64,000 nt of DNA from Bolinopsis microptera (Eukaryota > Ctenophora > Tentaculata > Lobata > Bolinopsidae). Position 1 is the stretch's first letter; each line of letters opens with the position of its first letter. The notes beneath the pieces are model-generated. The model was not told the origin of the DNA and made no database searches. It saw nothing but the letters and a program-made list of their open reading frames with translations. Location: positions 13,930,340 to 13,994,339 of the forward strand of contig NC_087081.1 in assembly GCF_026151205.1 (NCBI RefSeq). Reading direction: 5' to 3'. The position numbers and the translations under genes were made by a program. Positions 41,001 through 53,000 of this stretch are shown in pieces.

Positions 41001-44000
41001 TTAGGCAATTAATTATCAATTAGTGTTTGTTTCTCGAGTTAGAAAGAAATATAACTCTGAAAAGAAGTTGTTTATTAAAACTTTAAAATTTTGTTGATGT
41101 TCGACAAGCAATTCTAATTTCAAAACAAAGTGTACTTGCTACTCAGATAACTAAAAATCTGCACAGTATAACATCTGTATAATATCTGTGCACGTTATTT
41201 AGTTATTTAGCCGTATAAGTTTGTACTTGCAAAGCACTTTAAGTGCTAAGTGTGCTCTTGAAGTGCTAATTTCAGCACTTATAGTGCTACTTGGCACGCG
41301 TACTGCTGTGCTACTGTGATTTTATAGTGTCACTTCTACCAGTGGTGTGATTTTATCAGCTGTCTTGGTAGAGTTACACCGGGTACATAACGGAGATAAC
41401 AGCCATGTTGATAAAGTCAGCTGTACTTATTATTATATAGTAGACATGTTTATTATTATATTATAGTAGACAAGTCAAATATGTAGAATGTAGATTGTGG
41501 AGCTATAAATGGGTGTTTGAAATGATATCGTGTGATTAATTAATGGTCTTGTTCACAATTCAACTTCATCAATCATCAGAGGTTCTACTTTCTGTCACAC
41601 TTAACTTTATTTTCCCGCCAAAACTGACTGTCAGGCAGGTAAACAGGTAAAGATAAACGAGTCTTACATGTCATGTGACAGACAGGTGACAACCAGCTTA
41701 TATTGAGTCTCTCGAGTGTAATAATTTTCAGCTGAACATTGACGTTTACCCACTTACCCCCTGGAGCTCATACAATATGATAGTTTACAACACAGTGTTA
41801 TACTGTGACAGTGTATTATCTCTTTTGAACGATGACTTCATGCAGATTAATTTAACCCCCACTCATTTTCAAGTTGCTTTCATTAATATAATGTGTGTGT
41901 ATTATTACACGTATACTATATCTATTAGACCCCCACCCGGTCCCCCCGGCGAGGTTAATTGTACTGCTTGTAACCAAAACCACTCTGATAATTTAACAAG
42001 ATCTGTTTACCATAACCTACTGTTGTGGAACGTTATAAACTTAGGTGTGGTCTTTGAAAAACAAGATGGCCTTTCACCTTAACCACCTCCTTTGAGCTGT
42101 AGGGGTGGACTGGCCTAGTACATTATACATTATACAATATATGTATGATTGATGACTTGACGCATTATATGCTATTTAGGCGATAACTTCTTACAGATCC
42201 TCTCACGCTTATTAATTTACAGAAAATATCACGTGACTTAGTGAAAATATCACGTGACTTACGGAAAGTATCACATGTTTGGCAGGTTGATGGGTAAGCT
42301 GTGTTTGTCGAGTGTTGCTGCAAGGTGTGTTGACTGTTGAGTGAGAGTTGACATTTCAGTCTCAATGTAAAACTGTAACACGGATAGAGACTATATTTCC
42401 TACAGTCTGAGTTTACTCAAAATATATTTATATTTGCACGCAGCAGCCAGCAATTCCCTAATGTGAACTAACTTGTTTTGGCGCGATGTGATATAATCGA
42501 GCCGATTCTGTTCTATGCGACTCAGTTCAATTCAATTTAATTCCAGAATCCTTAATGCAGGATTTTGTGCACATAACAGAGACAATATGTTTAATGCCAA
42601 CTAAACCTTTCCATTATCATGTAATGTACGTTTACATTCAGTATTAAAGACGACCAAATCACCATTATTTAATTAATTATCATATTTATATTTGCAACAA
42701 GTACATTTCTTTAACTAACCATCTTTAAAATGGTCAATTAAAGAATTGTACTCGTTAAAATATCATACAATAACCCTCCCCCCGGGCTACAATAACCCTC
42801 CCCAGGACTCTACAGTAGCCAAGTTAATCAATTGTCTGTTTATTTATTGTTTCTAAACCTCATGGACTTTAATAACGCCCTAACAATTTATTGTTAATAC
42901 AAATTTTCAAATTGTTACAAGGTACCGACTTGTGTTCGATGAGGTCGGGTGTTACCTTTAAAACCATTCATACAGAATACAATCTCGTTCAATAACTCCC
43001 GCGAAATAATAAACTCATTGTATTGAGAACGTACTTATTGGCCTGATTAGGTTAAGTTAAAGTTTAAACGTGACCTTAATAATGTGATACTCCTTTATAA
43101 ACATTAAACATGTATATTTAATAGTCTCCCCATCATGACCATGGCACATGATTTTTAATCCCCGCATGTAAATTCTTAATTCGAGTATATTTTATTATTT
43201 AATGTTGATCATCATTGAATGGTATTCTCAAATGAAACTCAAACCGTTATGAAGTACGAACATGTTTCAAATAGGGGACTACTCATAACCGTCCATCAAT
43301 TATCATGCATTAGCTTGTGGAGTCCAACCTAGCTGAAAGCTTTTGTAGCAATAGTGGGCCACTCTCCTTCAATCAAGAAGCAATCCACTATCGTCCTCTC
43401 ACTGATACTTTACAGTTTACATGATGTAGCTCTAATGTAACTATTCATTTATTGTTAAATCTAGGACAGACCTTCATTCGCTGAAAGGATTGAGATCTAG
43501 TAAAGCGTAGTGACACTAAATTGAAGGAATGTTACATATTTTTAGACTAGAAACCTAATTCATTGCCGAGTAAAGGTGTTTGATCTCATGACCCAAGGAC
43601 CACGGTCCATATACAAATTATAAGAACTACATTGGTGTAATACCCCACACTACTGTAGTGAGTGTAGCCAGCCAGCGCACTAGTGTAGCCAGCCTGCTCT
43701 AACTAATGATCCACACTTTTAACAAGTCCCGGAGATACACCCCCTTAGTCCCCTGCTTGGACACATGTCAAGTTCCCTCCAATCACAGTCCCCTGCTTGG
43801 ACACGTGCCAGTCTCCCTCCAATCACAGTCCCCTGCTTGGACACATGTCAAGTTCCCTCCAATCACAGTCCCCTGCTTGGACACGTGCCAGTCTCCCTCC
43901 AATCACAGTCCCCTGCTTGGACACGTGCCAGTCTCCCTCCAATCACAGTCCCCTGCTTGGACACGTGCCAGTCTCCCTCCAATCACAGACCTCCAATCAC

Positions 44001-47000
44001 AGACCTCCACAGCTGTAGATTACCCCACTGTCCTGCTAATTCCTCACTACTGTCCTTCTCATTCTCTATAATAACCAGTGCTGTAACAAGTCCCCTCAGT
44101 CAGAGAGCATTACACTGCTTGGTCACGTGACTTCTTGGTCACGTGACTTCTCTCCACCTATCAGCTCCCTGACTGCAACCAGCCCTGGTAATGACAATTA
44201 TACCATATACGGACTTGCTGAGCTTGCTCTCTCTCTCTCCCTACCCCCAACTCCACGTGAAACAGCATACAACACCGTACAAGAGAAGGAGAGAGTTATA
44301 TTTAGAGCTGTGCAAACCAACCCTGATACCTGGATTGGGGAGGAGGAGGAGGAGGAAGAACCCTCGAGGTTCGTTTAGCAGGAACCTGGAGTGTTTTAAC
44401 ATAATATAGCAATTGAGGATTACAAGTGGGGTTGTATGGCTGGATTTGAGAAGGAAATGTGCTGTTTTGCAATAAAGTGCCATTTTATCTTTTGGAAATT
44501 ATAAGTTCAGAGTAGGGTTATATATGTTGTTATGCCAAAAAAGTATCTAGTATATATACTTCGAGCAGTTAAAGTTGGTTTAAGTTATAAAACAGCGAAT
44601 CATGGACAGAGTTCCCAGGTTAAATTAAGACTGAACCTGATTTACAGATATAGGTTATTATCAGAAACAACACCATTCTAGAATAAGTGTGTTAAAAAAT
44701 TCCCACGGCAATGTCACACAGTGGCGACCAAGTGCTAACACCTAACACGTTTAATACACACAACGCCGGCCCAGACAATTAGATTGATGAAGGAGTATTA
44801 AAACACACAACTACAGAGTTAATCTCATCAGGGGTAGGATGAGAAAATGCTGGCCTCTGTGTGCTGCTCTTACACTTTAGTGGCGTAGTGAGGTATGAGA
44901 ATACACTGTTCTGGTCACTGCGCTCTAGTCTCGTTAGTGGTGAAGTTTAAAATTCAGAATATATGCACATATAAATACATATTACTGATCCTGTGAGGAT
45001 TTAAAATATCTGAATATCAAGATATGGTATTACTAATTATACAGGTCCCAATGTGTGTACTTTCTGAGGCTGAAACCAAGAAGTGTTTGTCAAGGAATCT
45101 TTCTGGACACAGGACACTGACATGGTCTTGTCTCAGTTCAGCCTCATTGAACCTGGAAACACTCGAATAACCTCATTTCCACTGTCACAAAATATCAAGT
45201 TATATACATTGGGACCTTAATTTACTGTAATTATAGTCTGTGTATCTCAGTTATTAACTAATTAAATGGTAAATGTTACTGTGTGCACTACTGTTACCTA
45301 ATTATATATATATAATTATATAAGCCACAAACTGCTGTGTGCACTGATTAGGGGTCATGTTGCAAGTAATAATGGCCCACATGATATGCTAGAGGTTTAA
45401 TTGGATTCTCTAAACGTTGTTGTAAGTAGTTTGTGGTTCCACAAGAGGGGTGTGCCCTACTTTCTGTCCTAAAGTAAAGTCGGAAGTCCCCTCTGCTGTA
45501 GAGTCTTATTGGCTGCCGACAAACACTTATAGGATGGTAGTTGTCTTGTGGCGCCTGGTAGTAAGATAGTAGTATTTGCTAAATTGAGTTGGATAATATT
45601 GGGAGATGAGCTTTATTTGTTGTACGGGACAGTGATCTGTGATCCTGGGATATTATAAAGGTCACAACTGGAAGCTTATTGGTCAAAAACTGTCACGTGT
45701 CACGTAAAATAAGGCTCACTTGTAACTTTGCAACAGTATCCAAGTAAATTGGGCCATGAAATTGGGAAAACTTTACCTTAAATCGGTATCCACCAACGTC
45801 AGTAAAAGTGAGTTCTAGAAGAATGTTAGGCCTGGTTGGTGTCTGCTTTGGGGAATTTCACTGGACAAAAAGAGAGTTGGTTAACAGAACAATAGACTTC
45901 CAGACACTTTTAGAGTATTTATAGTCTGTTTCTGTATCTGACTAATGATAGAATTACCGTTTATAGACGCAACTCCTTTTCCTTAGAAACTATCCCGGTG
46001 CAGTTATATATAACTAGAAAAATCTATTTACAACCTACCTATGTGAAGTATGTTGAGTTTCGTCAAGACTTGACAGGGCCATCACATCTTCTCACAGCAG
46101 AAAGTTCGTATTTTAAAGCTGCGGTCTAATCTTAATTATAATTGGAAAGGTTATGTTTTATTGTCGTTTGTACGACCGCCCACGTGCAAATTATATGAGA
46201 AATAGGAAGTGGCATAGTAACCATGGTAACGGTGGTGAATGTGCACGTGCAAAGATTGTTAGAACGGCATTTTGATCGGTTTTGTGGTAAATACGTTGTG
46301 TTCAGTTCGAGCTACATTTTAATCGGCTGTAATTGTATCTTCGGTTGTGACGGATATTTTTTGATGCGATAAAAAGTGACTACCAAAGAATACTATTAGC
46401 TTCCTCCCTGCGACCACGGGCTTTCTAATCTTACATAAAGTAGATCAAATTGCTGTCTTTTACACAATATTAATTAAAGGGTAAATCTCTCAGAGATATT
46501 GTAAAAACGGTCCCTATCTCAGTGTCCCTCTAAATGGTGTAGAGTTGAGAAATTGTTGAGAAATTGTTACCTTCAATGGTAAGTGACTGTAGACTACAGT
46601 TTTCTCATTTGTCACTCAGCTCCCTATTTGTCACTCCTCTGACATTGCCAGCTTTTACAGGACAAGTGGACACCGTGTTACCTAATTACTACTATAATGC
46701 AAGAGTAATATTAGTGTGTAGGAGTAATATTGTTACATTAGTGTGTAAGTGTGTATTAAGTGTACATTTAGTAGTGTATTACCTAAATGTGTATTCTCTA
46801 ATTTGGGGCCAACGAATTTGTAAAACACAACACTTGTCTAAGGCTCTTAGGTGTGATTATGGGAGCAGACTGCCCCTCCTACGTGCATGATAACTAAAAA
46901 ACATCACTTAGCATCTTAGCAAGCACCCTGCCCATACCCCAATTAACACACTTTACAGCAGTTTGCTTAATTGGACAGCTTATCGTCTTGTTATCATAGT

Positions 47001-50000
47001 TAATTAGGTAGCTTGTCAGAACCAGTGTGAAAATTTAACACCCTGTCCAATATACTGATATATCGTATCTAGCTCCTGTCCAATACTAAAATCGTATCTA
47101 GCTCCTGTTCAATACTGATATATCGCCCATATATCGTATCTAGCTCCTGTACAATACTGATATATCGTATCTAGCTCCTGTCCAATACTGATATATCGCC
47201 CATATATCGTATCTAGCTCCTGTACAATACTGATATATCGTATCTAGCTCCTGTCCAATACTGATATATTGTATCAGAGCTGGGTCTACTCATATCTCCA
47301 GGCCCAGAAACTTCTCCCTCCGTCTACCGGAACAATGTTCATTAGACCTGGTATTTTATATCAAATTTGATGATGTTAGGTACTCCTTTGTTGCAATGGA
47401 TGTAAGTGGTTAGGATTAACATGCCGTTAAATTCGATTGCTTCAATACCCGACCTCTTAGTCAGCTCCGTGTCTCTGTCAGCTCCGTGTCTCTGTCAGCT
47501 CCGTGTCTCTGTCAGCTCCGTGTCTCTGTCAGCTCCGTGTCTCTGTCAGCTCCGTGTCTCTGTCAGCTCCGTGTCTCTGTCAGCTCCGTGTCTCTGTCAG
47601 CTCCGTGTCTCTGTCAGCTCCGTGTCTCTGTCAGCTCCGTGTCTCTCTCAGCTCCTTGTCTCTCTCAGCTCCGTGTACGACGTACGTGTCTGTCCCTGCA
47701 CTGAGCCCTGGGGGGTTGTATTCGTCTGAAATCTAATCAGGGACACACTGGTTATTATGTTGGTTGTTGTAATTGTGATTACAGTAATTCCCATCAAGTG
47801 GTTAACAATGGTTTGATTATTATTGTCATCCTGAGAATCTAAAGTCAGATCTGCTAATTTACACCTGAGTTTGTGGTGAGTGAGCGGTATTAACTGATAT
47901 CAGACATTGGATACTACTAGTAGGATACTGTCATGGTGGTGGTGTCTAGTTCCTTTTGAAAGAGAGTGTAAATTGTAGCCTGACCTCTAGCTCTGTTTTG
48001 CAGACCTAGCTAAATATCTTGTGTGATATTCCACATTGATATTGCACGCATGGTCCATAATTAGCTGTATGATACATCACACTATTAACAGCATGAATAG
48101 TATAAATAGTGGATATGATTGATATTACATAACACTGCCAATTATACTAGCCAGCTCCTTTAATACTAGTACAACACGTAATGTGAACAGCTAATTATCA
48201 TTACATTACTACCCCGGCCTCCCCAGCAGTAGCTTCTTTACCACGTGGGCTCACACAGTACACTTATACACCCCTCAGGCGACCAAGAACAGTAAATAAT
48301 TGCTCTAACTTTACAATCACTAACTATTGTTATAAGGGAAGGGTACCGGTGCCAAGGTAACGTTTAGTACTGTGTACATTGTGATGAGAGTGTCCAAGCG
48401 ATAACTATTTTTATAACAATCAGGTGTTAGAACTTACAAGTGGTTGGATCTTGTACATTTCTTTTACTGTTCAAGTGTGAGAGGAATCTTTAAGATAATT
48501 TGATCGAGAAACGATATAAGACATCAGTCATTCAGTCGACTGGATGGGGGAATAATATCTGGAAATTCGACTGCGCTGTGTTTTCTTGCAACTCCCTTTT
48601 CTAATAATCCAACTCCCTTTCTAATAATAGTTGTTAGTTATAATCAGTAATCACCTGAGCTCCCTTACTCTCCTGTTTAATTGTTTAATTAGGTGGTTAC
48701 CTAATTATCTAATAAGTGACTGGCATTGTTATACTAAGTTCCACAAGTGTGGAACATTTGAGAGCTCTCAGCTGGAATCCGGCGGTTTTATCTTGATTCT
48801 TGATACTTCTACACACAACTACATCTGCATCTGAGAAGTTATTCTATAAGACGTGTGGAAAGAGGAAGTAGCTTTAATATAGTACTCTTCTTACTCACTC
48901 ACAGATTTCAGTGCACGAAATGTATCACCCTGCTAACACCCTGTGTTACTACTATTATATTGTTCAGCCAATCAAAACACTCGCTGGACGTCATGTGACT
49001 AGATTTCACAGAGCTATTTAAAATTATTTGAGGGAGTTCATTCGCTCATTTTTCTACTCAAACTTTAGAAATAAGGGTTATTATCTTTGTCACGGAGTAT
49101 TTAACCAGAGAATAAACTGAGTATAATATTTCAAGATTACACGTATAGTATGACAGGTGAGACTGTTCAATTTTACATCTAACCTTGTGGAATAAGATAA
49201 AGATAGAGATAGTGTAATATTACATACCTCACTCATTACACTAGATTACAACTACATGTTCACCATTCTACAAATATATGAGAGTGATTGGTCTTATCTA
49301 CCGAGAAACTAACTTGTAGTTTAGTGTATTTTACAGGTGTTGGTTCGCGATTCTATTATTTCCAGCTCATTGTAAGGTATTTTCTTGAAAACCCAGCTTC
49401 GAATCATTTTAGAGATCCAATTAAGATAAAGTCGATGTTGCTTTAACGCATTGCTCTCAATAAGGCGTCCGGGCATGTTTTTACGAGCTTTTTTTTCTTT
49501 CAACACTACTATTATTATATAACGAGGTGTAATGTTTAAACTTGATAAAGTTGGCAGTAATTTGAAAAGGTGTCATTATTGTCTCAACTTACAGTAGGAT
49601 AGGCTGATGAGTAACACATACTGTTGTTTATAAGACACCTTGCAACTCAACACTTAGTTTTAATTAACCTACAATCAACAAATTATCAACTATATGCTGT
49701 AAACTGTAATTTGATTATTATGATGTTGTTGGGTTGGGCTCTTTCAACTGAGGTTAAAGGAAGAGGTTAATTAATAAACTGGGTTTAGTAATTGATCTGA
49801 ATCTAGCTAAGGGAAATAGCAGGAAAAGCTTTGAAAGTATTATTTATTATTGTTATTATTAATTTCCTTGCCAGTATGAAACGTGAGAAAAAGTAAGGTA
49901 TTACGTTCAATTAGTTAATTATCAAACTTTTTCAGTGTTCAGCCGGCAGTCGAGTAACATCCTCAGCCAGAGTGAAGAAAGTGATAACAATTCTGTGAAA

Positions 50001-53000
50001 AATACAAATATCAGTAAGTTTATATATTACATTTACATACACCAGGCACCAGCATGTCAACAACCGCGATCATATCTGGAATCGTATCAGATTGGGTGAT
50101 TTGTAATCATCTTCAATAATACTCCTAAAAACGATCGAATATGGTGATAAAACTAAAATAGTTGAAACATGTACATAGAAAGTCAGATAAGATATATATA
50201 TCTGTATATATACAGTCCACACTCTGGTTCCATAATACGAAGGACGTTTATTCTAAATAAAAAGCTCTAATTAATACATAATGTTTAGAAGTCAACCAGT
50301 TCTGCGTAGCGCGAGAATCGTCGACTATGGGACACGCTATCTCATATTTTGTGTAAATACGGCACGCGCGGTATCATGTGGGTCATTGAAATCTCTGTCG
50401 CGCACTGTAAAATGCTGCCGAGCTGCGCGCGCACGCATGATCTGGCACGAGTCCAATTTTCTTCAAACATTAAATTCTGCATCTAAATTTTGAATATGGA
50501 ACGAATTTGCTCGCTGGAATATTTTATAATGTGTACTGCTCGATGTTATTCAAAGTGCTTATACTTCAAATCATTGCAGAGCTGAACATCCAGCCAAACA
50601 CGGTAAACCGTGGTCGAACGAAGACGGACGCTTTCACCCAATTTCCTGACGGACCATCTATTGAATCAGACAAAACAAGGTAAGCAGACTTACTTATCGC
50701 TACAGTTGACTGATAATGGTGATACAATTAAAAGATTTTACTTTCATTCCTACAATTTAGCGATTGTTATGATTTGCCCCCATAACAGTATAACAATTAC
50801 TGAAGAAAAAATCAAATATATGTCTTGTTATAATCCATTGACACTGAACCAACTCTCCCATTACATATCGACTTTATTTCAGATGGAGTTCCTGGGTAAG
50901 ACAGGTAGCTGATAGCACTGCAGGGATCAAGAAATTTAGCAACGTTCAGAGCATACAGAGTCTCACTGCTCCTGATATATCAGGTATTGTAACTAATTGA
51001 AAATTTGAGAATGCTCCCCCCCCCCCTCTGGTGAAAATACATCTCCAATTAGAATCCAATGTGATGTAAATGGGATGTAAATTTTAATGTTCCTATCTTC
51101 ACATAAACATTTCACAGGATACTCTGGCCCTCTAACATCCTGTCTAAGAGGATATCCCATGAAGAATGTGGTTGCTAAGGTGGATGAGATCTCTAAATCT
51201 TTCAACTCTGGCAAACAGTACTTCAACTACCTACTACTAGATTCTAGATATACCAAGGTTTGTTTGTTTGTTCGAATGAAGGAAAATACCAAAGCAAAAA
51301 GTGTCCCACATTATCATATTCTGAATGCTTAATTGAAGTAGCTTTTAAATCACCGATATCTTTTCATACAACATCACATCATTCACACAAATGTCACCGT
51401 CACCCACTGGTAACAACCCTGGATCACTTCACTAACATCTTCATCACTCACAATGTCACCCCGCTGGTAGCCAATCATCACTCACATAGCATCTTATAAA
51501 CAAGGTGTTATCTAGATAGATCCATAGACGGATCTGTCGGTAATAAGGGTAAACAAATGCATAGAGAGTAAGTCAATTGTTAATGTTATTTTAATTTAAA
51601 ATATCGTTTTTCTCATTAATATTTTAGACATTTCATTCAGTTTAAAATCCATGTACACCGTAACTGCATTATCACTCATCAGACAAATTCACTCAATCTA
51701 AAAACCAATTAACTAATTACCAACTAAATGATTTAATTACAGAATCTGCCTTGCCGGGCCTCCCAGCTGCCACTACAAGAGTGTTTCAGAGTCTTCTGTA
51801 GTTCTCTGTTTCATGTTGGGTGTGGCAACAAGTCTCGTCCTCTAGCTCACGTGCAGGATGCAGCTAGTAGAATCAAGGTATTAATTTATCAAATTATTTA
51901 TTAATTAAGTTTTATTAAGTTATAATTTGACAGCTGGTACCGGTGCTCATCATTTCGAGAACGTTAAAACTATCAATTGTTGTTTTTCCTTCCCATTGTA
52001 ATACCCATACAAGAGCTTCTGTTGATTTTTTTGTCAAGGGACTTGAATTTTTCCCAGACGTATGAGATTTTTGGGGACATGATTTCCCCGAGAAATTCCA
52101 TAAATGATACAATTTAAAGTCTGGATTTGAGGTCGTGATCCCGAGTGCCCCCAATTAAACTCAACCCTTTTACAGCAATCGTTATCCAGTTGAAATTTGC
52201 CTTTATCGTGGATTATACGGCAAAGCTGTCTAGACGCCCACTTAGGGACTACCTGTAGAGTTGGTTTAATGGTTGGGCAAGAATAGAAATAGCGTAAGAC
52301 TGAAACTGATGGGGAAATTTTTTTTTCAGTGCAATTTTTCTCCAAGGACCCATACGCCCCAAGCATAACTCAATTTATCTCGGTGGAGGGGGGGGGGGGG
52401 GGGGGGGGGGGGCGGGCTGAAAATGAACCCAATTGCCACATTATGGCAGATGCACGACGTTTTCAAAGTGATCAAAGTGATCAAAGTGATTCACATAACG
52501 AGATATTTAGATTTTTTTGAAAAATATACTTTAGCTATGGTCGATTATACGGCAAAGCTGACACCAAGTCTCGATATTAACGAAACTTCGTGAGCGAAAC
52601 CACCTCCATCTGCGATTATCATACCAAGGCAAATTCAGTTTAGTGATTAGAGCCGGGGTCAGAAGTTTATTTCCAAATATTTTTTGTTTTTACTTGTCAC
52701 ATAGGTCCAGAGTTAGACTATACAGTGTGGCCAGAAATCACCCACCCACACCCTGTATACCGGACTTTTAGGCAGGGTCATTTTATTGGTAGACAGAGAC
52801 AGTGTTTGTATGTATGTATCTGATGACACTGTAGCTAACCATAACACTAAACTATACCCTAACCATAACACTATAGCTAACCATAACACTATAGCTAACC
52901 ATAACACTATAGCTAACCATAACACTTTAGCTAACCATAACACTATAGCTAACCATAACACTATAGCTAACCATAACACTATAGCTAACCATAACACTAT

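Larger units (their letters stand above)
38027..49935 (+). other. Large ANKLE1 intron with minisatellites, hairpins and CACGTG sites
   Basis: An 11.9-kb intron. It holds a LINE relic (38380-38760), a long palindrome (39031-39085), a 40-bp minisatellite (43749-43988), a ~31-bp repeat block (47058-47275), a 17-bp minisatellite (47459-47672) and about 18 CACGTG hexamers. Among open frames longer than 80 codons (41777-42082, 46564-46890 and others) I recognise none. No LEM-domain exon was found. Confidence 0.6.

Noticed and set aside
43706-44130. Overlapping 121-codon frames with Pro/Ser/Trp repeats.
   Set aside because: They follow the 40-bp minisatellite in several frames and lie inside an intron.
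47406-47736. Three overlapping plus-strand frames of VSLSAPCLCQLR repeats.
   Set aside because: They are the 17-bp minisatellite read in all three frames.
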